Position numbers and translations under genes: made by a program. A stretch of 64,000 bases of DNA from Methanolobus tindarius DSM 2278. Lineage in GTDB: Archaea > Halobacteriota > Methanosarcinia > Methanosarcinales > Methanosarcinaceae. The notes under the pieces are model-generated. The model was not told where the DNA came from. It was given only the letters and a program-made list of their open reading frames with translations, and did not search any database. How positions within the stretch are numbered: position 1 is the stretch's first letter; each line of letters opens with the position of its first letter. Below, piece by piece: positions 7,801 through 16,075 of this stretch. The stretch spans positions 124,001 through 188,000 of the forward strand of contig NZ_AZAJ01000001.1 in the NCBI RefSeq assembly GCF_000504205.1, read 5' to 3'.

Positions 7801-8871
7801 TCATTGGATCATTTCTTCCAGTTCGCTAAGATTGTCTATATCAATAAGCGGTTCATCTTCCTGTGAAGGCTCTTCTTCAGGTACTATATCTTCATCCTGC
7901 TGCATGGAACCCGTAAGTTCAGAAACTTCCAGTGCTGCAGCTTTTGTGGAGGATTCTTCCCTGCGCTTCTCAAGTTCTTCCCTGGTAATGGCATCATTAA
8001 GACCCTGAGACTCGAAGAATATCTGTAGTGTTTCCTTCGGGGAGAATGGATATGACCAGTTTTCCTTGACATATACAAGCCTTTCAAGCATTCTCTCACT
8101 GGCACCCAGATCAGCGGCAGTGCGTATGGCTTTGTCAAAGACATCGTCATACTTGCGTACATCTTCTGCAGATACCAGAGGCGTAGTTCTTACAACCACA
8201 CCAACACCACGGACAAAAATGTAAGGATAAACTTCCTCACCATGCCTGGTTGCACGCATTTTCACAATTTCAAGAGCCCTGTTAAAAGCTCCGCCAATTG
8301 GCCTGTATGTCAGGTGAACTGCACCATCGGACATGTAGATAGGAATCAATACATCCTCACCGATAGTCTCACCGGGAGATGCGTGTTCTTCTGTTGTAAT
8401 AAGAACCGGACCAAGCTGCTTTAGTGTGTAGAACAGTTTTGTGATAATCTCACGCTGTTCCTGTTTGTCCTGTATCGCCCATATAAGCGGGGTCAACGGA
8501 TCAATAATCACACGCGTCTTTACTGCATAGTTCTTATTTGCCTCCACTAGGGCTGGAAGCTGCTCATCAACAAGTTTGACAAAATCCTTACCTTTTGAGT
8601 GGAAGAAGAATAATTCTTTTTCATAATACTGATCAAGGTTAAATCCAAGCATTTTTGCTTCTCTCATTATTTGCTCAGGTGGTTCTTCCATACTAATGTA
8701 GAGACCATTCTCTCCATGCTCAAGCCCGTAATTCAGGTATTGCATCGCAAAGGTTGATTTTCCGGTACCACTGGAACCTACAACCAGGAGGGTTGAATTA
8801 TCACGTACACCTCCTTCAATTACTCTGTCAAGACCTGCAATTCCGGTTGGTATCCGTGTTTCGCTGCTCAT
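7801..8871 (-). CDS. KaiC-like RecA-superfamily ATPase
   Basis: The N-terminus TRIPTGIAGLDRVIEGGV is diagnostic of the KaiC family. Walker A GSSGTGKST is at residues 33-40, catalytic glutamates are in SMEEPPEQI, and Walker B is RVIIDPLTPLIW. The RecA core ends near residue 235 and is followed by a helical extension and an acidic tail (about 310-356). Single-domain KaiC-like proteins act as ATP-dependent hexameric switches in archaeal signalling. The ATG has GGAGGAATT upstream inside the preceding gene and overlaps it by four bases, so LSm-like and KaiC-like proteins are translationally coupled. Confidence 0.88.
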   Translation of the reverse strand: MSSETRIPTGIAGLDRVIEGGVRDNSTLLVVGSSGTGKSTFAMQYLNYGLEHGENGLYISMEEPPEQIMREAKMLGFNLDQYYEKELFFFHSKGKDFVKLVDEQLPALVEANKNYAVKTRVIIDPLTPLIWAIQDKQEQREIITKLFYTLKQLGPVLITTEEHASPGETIGEDVLIPIYMSDGAVHLTYRPIGGAFNRALEIVKMRATRHGEEVYPYIFVRGVGVVVRTTPLVSAEDVRKYDDVFDKAIRTAADLGASERMLERLVYVKENWSYPFSPKETLQIFFESQGLNDAITREELEKRREESSTKAAALEVSELTGSMQQDEDIVPEEEPSQEDEPLIDIDNLSELEEMIQ

Positions 8872-9287
8872 TTAAATTCCTCCGGAAGTATTACCTCATC
8901 GAGGCTGCTTAATTCACTAATTTCTGTAATCTCAAGATTTTCTGCAAACTCATCCAGTCCTTCGATAACGGGTTGAGGATCTGGAAGCTCTGACCCATTT
9001 TCAATTGAAAGAATGAGAGATTCATTACTGTCAAAAGGAAAACTCTTCTCAATATAGACCGATTCTATTGAGTGACCCATGACCAGCATATAGTCACTAA
9101 GTTCTACCCATCCGGTTTCATTTTTTTTAACAACATTTTTAAGAATCACATTGTTATTTTTCCGGTCTATTTTTTCACATTCACCTCTGTAATGTGAACT
9201 GTTTGTAATCACCCTCACATTCTCACCTACAAATTCATCCAGATGAGAATATGGCGAAACTGATCTGTATCCTGCCATAAAAATCAC
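8868..9287 (-). CDS. LSm-like small-domain protein
   Basis: Residues 15-80 fit the Sm fold: HLDEFVGENVRVITNSSHYRGECEKID (Sm1-like, with the D-x-x-N position as DRKNNNVIL) and a later LVMGHSIESVYI strand in the Sm2 position. The rest is an acidic tail. LSm proteins form rings that bind RNA, but a fold match does not prove RNA binding here. The GTG at 9287 overlaps the preceding stop (GTGA) and has GGAG five bases upstream; ATG 9278 is an alternative. Its place between V4R and KaiC-like genes suggests an Sm-fold adaptor in a protein complex. Confidence 0.6.
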   Translation of the reverse strand: MIFMAGYRSVSPYSHLDEFVGENVRVITNSSHYRGECEKIDRKNNNVILKNVVKKNETGWVELSDYMLVMGHSIESVYIEKSFPFDSNESLILSIENGSELPDPQPVIEGLDEFAENLEITEISELSSLDEVILPEEFK

Positions 9288-10201
9288 TGCTGCTCCTTCT
9301 TCATTTTAGAAAGAAGCTCGGCAAAGCTGTCTGTCTTTTTAGCTTCTTCCTGTAATTTTGCGGTTTCTTCAGATACAGGTGGTTTGGGTGCAGCCGGTGA
9401 GGAATTATCAGGCACCTGTATCTTTTTGGCCATTTCACCAAAAGCGCCACCAAAGGTGCTGTGAGAATCAGCTATGGAAGAAAGTTCTTCCTGAAGTTTC
9501 CATGGAGGGTCAAATACCTTCTCCTGTACCGGCATGTTATTGGCAAACTGCATGTAAGCGTTACCAATTTCTGACAGACGACCGCTGTCCAGTAATTTAT
9601 AAATTGTAAGTGTTCGTACCCTTTCCCTGAGTTCAGTGTCATCAACAGGCGGTCTGATACCGGATAAGATCTTCTTATCGTACTCATCAAGCATGACCTG
9701 ATATGCAGATATAGGCTGGAGGTCAACTTTGAATTTGCAAACCGGATCACCGTTCTTTATGCACTCGGTTTCCTCAACGGAGCATTCAAGTTCAAGGTCT
9801 TCCCTGAAGAACCTGTGAAGGGCATCGGTTGTGGCTACACATACTTTCTGGTTTTGAAGTGCAGGATAGAAATTACATACGGGATTGTTCGGAACTGCAA
9901 ATATGTAATGCATCGGTGCATACGAAATAAGCTGCATGTTTCCAAGTCCGATATCCTTGAAGAACTTCATGTGGAACTTATAAAGTGAAGTTCCCCTTAT
10001 CAGCTCTATTGTGCTTGCTTTAAGGAACTTTCTTGTTTCATTCCACGGGACTTTGGCTTTTGGGAACTTGTCACTAATATTCTGCTGGAGTTTCAGCAAT
10101 GCTCCGAAAGCCCCCATGGACTGCCCGAAACTTCCATCCATTGCCGGAGGCGGACCGCCGGCTGAATTTGTCATAAACGGAGGGAGACCAGGATCTGCCA
10201 C
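9284..10201 (-). CDS. V4R-domain (4-vinyl-reductase-like) sensor protein
   Basis: After a Pro/Gly-rich start, residues 40-175 match the V4R pattern, a small-molecule binding domain: a helix-strand unit LKASTIELIRGTSLYKF, then the Cys signature ECSVEETECIKNGDPVCKFKV (three cysteines within about 19 residues). V4R domains bind hydrocarbons or metal-linked ligands and serve as sensors in bacterial and archaeal regulators. The C-terminal part (180-305) is helical with a Lys/Glu-rich tail. It starts at GTG behind GAGGGGG. It overlaps the LSm-like gene by four bases and follows the CheF-like gene by 34. Confidence 0.65.
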   Translation of the reverse strand: MADPGLPPFMTNSAGGPPPAMDGSFGQSMGAFGALLKLQQNISDKFPKAKVPWNETRKFLKASTIELIRGTSLYKFHMKFFKDIGLGNMQLISYAPMHYIFAVPNNPVCNFYPALQNQKVCVATTDALHRFFREDLELECSVEETECIKNGDPVCKFKVDLQPISAYQVMLDEYDKKILSGIRPPVDDTELRERVRTLTIYKLLDSGRLSEIGNAYMQFANNMPVQEKVFDPPWKLQEELSSIADSHSTFGGAFGEMAKKIQVPDNSSPAAPKPPVSEETAKLQEEAKKTDSFAELLSKMKKEQQ

Positions 10202-10235
10202 TTATAATGCCCCCTCTGTGGTCATTAGATTCATT

Positions 10236-10823
10236 TCACATCATCTCCTTGATCTGCTTTATACCCTGTTCAGTAAGTTTTCCTGAAGTGTCACACATGC
10301 TCTGCTCTCTCAGATTCTTGAAACTGGCTGCAAGGGTGTCATTATCGACACCAATGAAAAATGTCAGTTTCTGCAAATCGTTCACACCTGTATAAAGCAT
10401 GTAAAGGAGCTTTTTATCAATGTCAGAAAGTGATTGTTTCTTTGGAGGTGTGCCACACATTGGTTGCAGATAAGCTTTGAGCGTATTGATAACGGCTTCA
10501 TTACCTGCAAGTAAAGCAGTCGCCGGAGCTGTGGCTCCTTCTACTACTGATGATGCCTGGAGATAATCTATCATAAGGATGTGTGAAGTCCCGATTGTAC
10601 GCTGGGCTTTTACACGGATTGGATCTGAAACTTCCCTGCCTACCATACTTACACTTTTCAAAGGAATTGTTAACCATCCCCCGCCTTCTGAGAACCACAG
10701 GTTAAGGTTGGTAAGATAGAGAACACCTTTCTCCCAGTTGTCAGAGTAAAGGGAATTACCCATCATCACTGCTTTATAAATATAACTAAGATCAACTTTT
10801 GCGATACCCTGCTCTTGAGCCAT
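10236..10823 (-). CDS. CheF-like protein (archaeal taxis adaptor type)
   Basis: The 195-residue protein has a beta-rich first half (EKGVLYLTNLNLWF, WLTIPLKSVSMVGREV) and a C-terminal HTH-like half (DIDKKLLYMLYTGVNDLQKL, then KLTEQGIKQI). This is the layout of archaeal CheF (PF04283), which links CheY to the archaellum motor. The match is by pattern only and could be a distant relative. It is the first gene of the eight-gene run, with a TATA element about 30 bases upstream. No CheA, CheY or CheW gene is in the window. Confidence 0.5.
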   Translation of the reverse strand: MAQEQGIAKVDLSYIYKAVMMGNSLYSDNWEKGVLYLTNLNLWFSEGGGWLTIPLKSVSMVGREVSDPIRVKAQRTIGTSHILMIDYLQASSVVEGATAPATALLAGNEAVINTLKAYLQPMCGTPPKKQSLSDIDKKLLYMLYTGVNDLQKLTFFIGVDNDTLAASFKNLREQSMCDTSGKLTEQGIKQIKEMM

Positions 10824-10870
10824 AATGAAAAGACCCCATATAAGTAAATTATATATCTAGTATTATAATT
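10824..10870 (-). promoter_or_regulatory. Promoter of the eight-gene signalling operon
   Basis: A TATA box (TATATAATTT on the minus strand, about 10846-10856) lies about 25-30 bases before the ATG at 10823. The leader is therefore only a few bases long and no ribosome binding site is visible. This is the only convincing promoter seen before 2962. Confidence 0.45.
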
Positions 10871-11016
10871 ATAGATACTATTGTATTAACGGTATTAATA
10901 CCCTTCTGTTGAAATGTGAAAAATAGTAATTTTTGCACAAATAGAATGGATTCTATTATGCAAGCAACTCTAAAAAACCTCATAAAATAAAAAAATTAAA
11001 ATTTAAATAGATTTAA

Positions 11017-11877
11017 TTATTTCTTCTTCATCGGAAGGAAATACCTTTCAACATTGCAATTAGTACATATAAACGCAGTACCACTTCTTTTGCCTGTAAC
11101 CATATACTTGTTCACAAGGAAATTTCCACATTTACATGGGGACATCATTTTTTGTTCTCCAAGGAACTTACCTTCAAAATCCACAGGACTTGAAATGTCT
11201 TCAGGAGGCTTATCACCAGGAACACTTGTAGTAACATGTCCGGAACCTTCGACAGGAGAATCAGAATCTGATGCTTCGGGTTCCTTTTTCATATTAATAA
11301 GTGAATCTGAAACTGCTTCCTTAGGGAAAAGTTTGTGCCTGCAGGCTTTTACATTATCCTCATAAGGAATAATTCCTTCACAGGCTACTACATGTTTTCT
11401 GCTTTCCTCAAGTATAAGGTAACCGGGATAATTACCCAGATCAACAGGACTATTGTGAGTTGGCTCTACAAAGTCCAGTGACTCAAAAAACAGTTTTGCA
11501 ATCTTGTTTACCGGTTTTGTAATAATGTGTCCGACAAGTATTCCCGAAATAAAACAGAATATCTTTTTTCCCATACCCGTCCTGGCAAGCTTTGGTGAAA
11601 CTTCAATTCCACGAAGTACATATGTAGGTCTGCTGTCCTTTGCAGGAGAGCTCCATTTTTCATTCATTGACCAGCCAAGCACAGTATTATCCTTTACAGC
11701 AACGACAAGAACCACAGTCGGTCTTTTAAGCCAGCTCTGGAAATTTGACAGGTAATCAGACATACCCAGGTATTTCCTGAAATAAGTGAATTCACCTATT
11801 GTAAACTTGTCAAGCTCAAAAGCATGTTCAAGTTTATAAAATGCAATTCCATCTTCACTCTTTCCAAGTTCGAACAT
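11017..11877 (-). CDS. GNAT-family acetyltransferase with C-terminal zinc ribbon
   Basis: The acetyl-CoA motif is RGIEVSPKLARTGMGKKIF (R-x-x-G-x-G, about residues 89-107), followed by the KLFFESLDF helix and the NYPGYLIL strand, as in the GNAT at 3565. A disordered acidic linker joins it to a C-terminal Cys4 ribbon (C248, C250, C271, C274), which could bind the substrate protein or nucleic acid. It is 15 bases downstream of two deacetylase-like genes, so writer and eraser of acetylation are encoded together. The substrate is unknown. Confidence 0.8.
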   Translation of the reverse strand: MFELGKSEDGIAFYKLEHAFELDKFTIGEFTYFRKYLGMSDYLSNFQSWLKRPTVVLVVAVKDNTVLGWSMNEKWSSPAKDSRPTYVLRGIEVSPKLARTGMGKKIFCFISGILVGHIITKPVNKIAKLFFESLDFVEPTHNSPVDLGNYPGYLILEESRKHVVACEGIIPYEDNVKACRHKLFPKEAVSDSLINMKKEPEASDSDSPVEGSGHVTTSVPGDKPPEDISSPVDFEGKFLGEQKMMSPCKCGNFLVNKYMVTGKRSGTAFICTNCNVERYFLPMKKK

Positions 11878-11892
11878 TTAATCAACTATCCT

Positions 11893-12960
11893 TTAAATAT
11901 GACCCCAATACGGCTCCAGCCTGGCTTTCAGGAGGGACAGATTATTATTAAACTCTTTTCTGGTTTTAGCATGTCTTGATGCAAGCAGATCAATCTGATC
12001 AACCTCATCCTTAATATTTTCAAGTCCGGCCAATGCACGCAGGACAACGGATGCAAGAAGACCAAGATCATCATGATAGCCACCCTCCAGCAGGGTTACA
12101 ACGTTCCATTTACTTGCAAGTTTAAATATTATTCTATAGTAACCATCAACAGTGAGGTTCAGCTTGGCCAAAGGCTCTTTATGGTAAGCATCAAAGCCGC
12201 ACTCCAGAATAACCAACTGCGGGTTGAACTTGTCAAGTATTTTTTCAGCAACCTCATCATAAAACAGGGAATATTCAGGATTACCTGATTCAGTAGGCAT
12301 TTCCATATTTATGCAATATCCAATTGCAGGTCTCACACCAATATCTTTGATGAAACCCTTAAACGGATAAAGTGTTTTCTGATCCTGATGCATAGATATG
12401 CACAAAACTCTGGGATCGGCTTCAAAAGCAGCATAGGTACCATCCGAAGCATGTGCATCAATATTGATTATGGCTATCCTTTCAAGGCCTTTTTTCTCAA
12501 GCATATATCTGGCCAGAATACCTGAATTGTTGAATATGCAGAACCCATTACATGAATCAGGACCTGCATGGTGTCCCGGCGGACGTATCAGTGCATAAGC
12601 ATGCCTGCACTCACCTGATATAACCAGGTCCCCGGCTTTCAGAACACATCCCAATGCATGAAGAGTCACATCAAACGAAGATGGACAAACATATACATCA
12701 TTACCAGGACTTTGCCGCGGATCTCTTGTACATGCTTTAATGAGATCTACATACTCCCTTGTATGCACCCGTAATATATCCATTACAGATGCAGGGATAG
12801 AATCATAAAAACGGAATATTTCACCATCAATAAGACCGCTACTTTCAAGATATTCCAGTATATTCTGGATTCTTTGAGGATTTTCAGGACACGGATAGCC
12901 ATTCAATAAAGAATCATGCAAATGATGGTTTTTATTGAAAGTGATACCTACCCGGGTCAT
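11893..12960 (-). CDS. Histone deacetylase / acetylpolyamine amidohydrolase family protein (copy 2)
   Basis: All catalytic elements are present: RPPGHHAG (126-133), the metal ligands D168 and H170 in NIDAHASDGT, D257 in ECGFDAYH, and the catalytic Tyr295 in LLEGGYH. The 355-residue length is normal for the family. It removes acetyl groups from lysine or polyamines using zinc. Its ATG shares one base with the stop of the longer deacetylase upstream (TGATG), and AGGAGG sits just before it, so the two are coupled. It precedes the GNAT gene. Confidence 0.9.
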   Translation of the reverse strand: MTRVGITFNKNHHLHDSLLNGYPCPENPQRIQNILEYLESSGLIDGEIFRFYDSIPASVMDILRVHTREYVDLIKACTRDPRQSPGNDVYVCPSSFDVTLHALGCVLKAGDLVISGECRHAYALIRPPGHHAGPDSCNGFCIFNNSGILARYMLEKKGLERIAIINIDAHASDGTYAAFEADPRVLCISMHQDQKTLYPFKGFIKDIGVRPAIGYCINMEMPTESGNPEYSLFYDEVAEKILDKFNPQLVILECGFDAYHKEPLAKLNLTVDGYYRIIFKLASKWNVVTLLEGGYHDDLGLLASVVLRALAGLENIKDEVDQIDLLASRHAKTRKEFNNNLSLLKARLEPYWGHI

Positions 12961-14987
12961 CAGGCCTCCTGTGATAACAGAGCCGGATGATGACTTTTTG
13001 TTTCTGAAACCTTTTTCTGTAACTCTGCAAATATCTGTTTCTGTTGTGTCTGTTTATAGCTTGATATTTCCTGTTTGTCCTGAACCGGATTTGGACGTCC
13101 ATGCAGAGAACTCAAAACACTATGGCACAACTGGCCATTAAAATCATGATAGCCACCTTCAAGAAGGAAAACAACAGGTCCTTTAAACACCGAATGCAGT
13201 TTAGCTGTCATCTGGTGATATGCATCTGAATCCAGTGCCAGGCCGATATTCATCTCATGATAATGTGCATCAAAACCACAGCTGAGTACTATAAAATCCG
13301 GATTGAAATGTTCGACCATGGGGATGACAGTCTCATCAAAAGCATACATATATTCCTCATTACTTGAACCTGCAGGCATTTCCACATTCATTGTATACCC
13401 TTTGCCGGCATTCTCACCTGTTTCGTTACTGAAACCTTTCCTGGGATAGAATCCATGTGGATCACGATGAAGAGAAATAAGCATCACAGTCGGGTCTTCA
13501 TAGAATATTTCCATGGTACCGTCACCTGCATGAGCATCCCAGTCAAGTATCAGCACTTTACCAACTTTCCTGTTATGCTGAAGATGCCTTGCAAGCACTG
13601 CTGCATTGTTAAAAAGGCAGAAACCTCCGTATTTCTGGGAGCTTGCATGATGTCCGGGAGGACGTGTCAGGACAAAAGCATGGGTGAATTTTTTGTCCAC
13701 AAGCAGATCCCCGGCCTGTATAGCTGCACCAGCAGCAGTTTTTGCGATATCATAAGATCCTGAAGTCATGTATGTACTGTCCCCAAGGAAACCTCCCCCG
13801 GATCCAGAATATGATTTTACGAAAGAAACATAATCCTTACCATGAACCCTGTGCAGATCTTCTTCATTAGCAGTCTGGAAATCGCTTATCAACGTGCATG
13901 TGCCATCAGTAAAAACCTTGTTCTTTTCAAGATACCACATGGCTTTGATTATACGTTCAGGTTTCTCGTGAGTAATAATAGAAAGTAAGGATGCATCATG
14001 TTTCATATGGTCCTCACTGTAAAGGAAAGCAATGTTCACCGGACCTGCAGGTTCATTAGAAACAGCCTTTTTTGCTGCAACAGTGGTTTTTGAAGCAGGA
14101 CTTGCCGGAGGGACCACCTTAGAAGCTGGAGGTTTAGGAGCAACTTTAGCCGGCTGTGCTGATGCAGGTTTTACAGAAGAAACTGGAACCTGTTTTCCTG
14201 CATTAATATTAACCCCGGAAACAGAAGGATTAGCAACATTATTTGCAACATTTTCTGATTGTGGTTTTGCCGTTGTTTGCGGTTTTGTCTGTATAGAGGA
14301 TGCTGCTTTAGGTACAGATTTATCTGCATGAGCCTGTATATCTGACTTCTGTACAGTCTTTGCAGGATGGGGAGGAAACTCTTTTTTTGGATCAGGTACC
14401 TGTTGAGCAGGTTTTACCTCTGCTGACTTTTTGTTAACTGTTTTTGGAACTTGTGGCTGCAAATCTGAAGTTTGAGAACTACCTGAATGCTGGTAAGAAG
14501 AAACTTTGGGAACCTTCGGAGTTTTTTGCAGAATCTCGGATACGGCTTTTGAGTAATCCTTTTCTTCATCCTTAACATTACTTTTCTCTTCATCCATTTC
14601 AATTTCAACCGACTGATAGGAAACATCATCAAAAGCACCGGACAGAACATCAGGTACTTTTGCTTCAAATGAAGGGAATGTAGAAGGCTCAATTTGCATA
14701 TCCTGAGTATCAGAATAAGTTATAGTCTCATCACCAGCCTCAATAAAACCTTCACCTATGACAATCATTTTTTTGGCTTCAGTACCTTTTTCCTGATTGC
14801 CGGCTTTTTCATCCACAAAACCTGATTTAATAAGATCAAGGATAGAATCCTTTTCTGAAAGGTCAATACTACTTTTACCAGGCTTTTCACCATCAAAATA
14901 AGACAAAAATGCCTCGTTGAGCTTTTTCATGACATCAGAAGATAGCTGTTTATTTTTTTCCTCGTTTTTTTCTGCATCTGAAGACAC
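12960..14987 (-). CDS. Histone deacetylase-like enzyme with 320-residue disordered N-terminal extension (copy 1)
   Basis: The second half is a full class II-type deacetylase domain: RPPGHHASSQ, DWDAHAGDGT, SCGFDAHYHE and LLEGGYHDF, so zinc ligands and catalytic Tyr are kept. The first 320 residues contain a short helical cap (KKLNEAFLSYFDGE) and a long acidic region turning into a Pro/Ala/Lys/Val-rich linker, absent from ordinary members. The linker probably tethers the enzyme to a partner. GTG at 14987 is favoured because GGTGA lies five bases upstream; TTG 15002 is possible. Copy 1 and copy 2 look like tandem paralogs. Confidence 0.88.
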   Translation of the reverse strand: MSSDAEKNEEKNKQLSSDVMKKLNEAFLSYFDGEKPGKSSIDLSEKDSILDLIKSGFVDEKAGNQEKGTEAKKMIVIGEGFIEAGDETITYSDTQDMQIEPSTFPSFEAKVPDVLSGAFDDVSYQSVEIEMDEEKSNVKDEEKDYSKAVSEILQKTPKVPKVSSYQHSGSSQTSDLQPQVPKTVNKKSAEVKPAQQVPDPKKEFPPHPAKTVQKSDIQAHADKSVPKAASSIQTKPQTTAKPQSENVANNVANPSVSGVNINAGKQVPVSSVKPASAQPAKVAPKPPASKVVPPASPASKTTVAAKKAVSNEPAGPVNIAFLYSEDHMKHDASLLSIITHEKPERIIKAMWYLEKNKVFTDGTCTLISDFQTANEEDLHRVHGKDYVSFVKSYSGSGGGFLGDSTYMTSGSYDIAKTAAGAAIQAGDLLVDKKFTHAFVLTRPPGHHASSQKYGGFCLFNNAAVLARHLQHNRKVGKVLILDWDAHAGDGTMEIFYEDPTVMLISLHRDPHGFYPRKGFSNETGENAGKGYTMNVEMPAGSSNEEYMYAFDETVIPMVEHFNPDFIVLSCGFDAHYHEMNIGLALDSDAYHQMTAKLHSVFKGPVVFLLEGGYHDFNGQLCHSVLSSLHGRPNPVQDKQEISSYKQTQQKQIFAELQKKVSETKSHHPALLSQEA

Positions 14988-15020
14988 CCATATCACCCAC
15001 AATATAATTGTTTTACAAAA

Positions 15021-15956
15021 TTACTGAACCTGCAACCATACAGGATCAAGCACACCGATGTACTTATTCCCTCCGAAATTGAATACCACAGTTGGTTCTT
15101 CAATGGAGGCCCAGCCTGAAAGTTTTGGTTTCACTACCCATGTACGTTTCACAGTTTCCCCAGGAGCTATCGTATCAAAGAAAAGGTTGATCTTTTCAGG
15201 CTCAACGGAATTTGAAAACTTAGCTTTGATAGCAAAATCATTGTATGGCTGCTGCGTGAAGTTCTTAACCCATACATCAACCGTTGCTGGTTTACCAATT
15301 GTAATTTGCTGTGAAGGAACAAATTTTACATATTGTGCAATGGTTTCTTTCTGTATTGGAGTTGCACCTGAAACATCAATTGTCCTGCTGTTTTGTTTTT
15401 TCTTGGTTTTGTCTCTCTTATCTATATATAGACCAAGACCAAGCATAATTACAGCGCCAATAAATATAAGCGGAGCATTGTTTGCAATGACATCTATTTT
15501 TGTTGTTTCAACTTCAACATCAACAACTTCTGCATTGTCCAGTGTCAAAGGAACAGTGAATGAAACCCTGGTAACTATCCATCCAAGCTGGCTGTTCTGA
15601 AGTGTGAAATATATAGGAACAACACTAGTTCCGCCGTCTGAATTTGACACGGTACACTCAGCTTCAACAGCTGCTATATTTTCACTGATTTCCTGGGAAA
15701 CAATGTTAATATCTTGAATTGAACCCGGCTCTATTCCTTTATTGCTGAATATCATTTTAATACTTGCAACTGCAAGGAAATCCTTACCTGTGTACATATT
15801 AAAAGCCGTATTGAAATCTCCATCATTAATGGCAGTTAAAAATGTGGTCACTGTTTCAGGTACTTCTTCTTCTGGATTATTGCTGACACAACCACTACTA
15901 TACACGCTAATCAGGATAACAAATACTAGGATAACTGAACAATACTTGTGTTTCAT
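15021..15956 (-). CDS. Membrane-anchored lipoprotein with CARDB-like domain
   Basis: A signal peptide ends in the lipobox YSSGC (Cys23). Residues 30-150 resemble small NTF2/DUF4878-like lipoprotein domains (FLTAINDGDFNTAFNMYTG). One membrane span lies at about 165-183, followed by a lysine-rich segment and a CARDB-like beta domain (about 205-311, VDVWVKNFTQQPYNDFAI). The Lys/Arg-rich stretch after the span would put the second domain in the cytoplasm, though CARDB domains are usually outside, so topology is uncertain. It lies 119 bases after the EF-hand-like gene, same strand as the archaellins. Confidence 0.7.
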   Translation of the reverse strand: MKHKYCSVILVFVILISVYSSGCVSNNPEEEVPETVTTFLTAINDGDFNTAFNMYTGKDFLAVASIKMIFSNKGIEPGSIQDINIVSQEISENIAAVEAECTVSNSDGGTSVVPIYFTLQNSQLGWIVTRVSFTVPLTLDNAEVVDVEVETTKIDVIANNAPLIFIGAVIMLGLGLYIDKRDKTKKKQNSRTIDVSGATPIQKETIAQYVKFVPSQQITIGKPATVDVWVKNFTQQPYNDFAIKAKFSNSVEPEKINLFFDTIAPGETVKRTWVVKPKLSGWASIEEPTVVFNFGGNKYIGVLDPVWLQVQ

Positions 15957-16075
15957 TTAAGCACCTGAGATTATCAAATATTATTATTATACAATTATAA
16001 TATAGACATAGTACTTAATTTTATTTGTAGTAATTGTATATATTGCTTGTTAGAAAAAAGAAAGGAAGATAAAAA

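Noticed and set aside
14032-14331. Plus-strand frame of 99 codons rich in Ala/Gly/Thr
   Set aside because: It is the antisense of the Pro/Ala/Lys-rich linker of the deacetylase gene.
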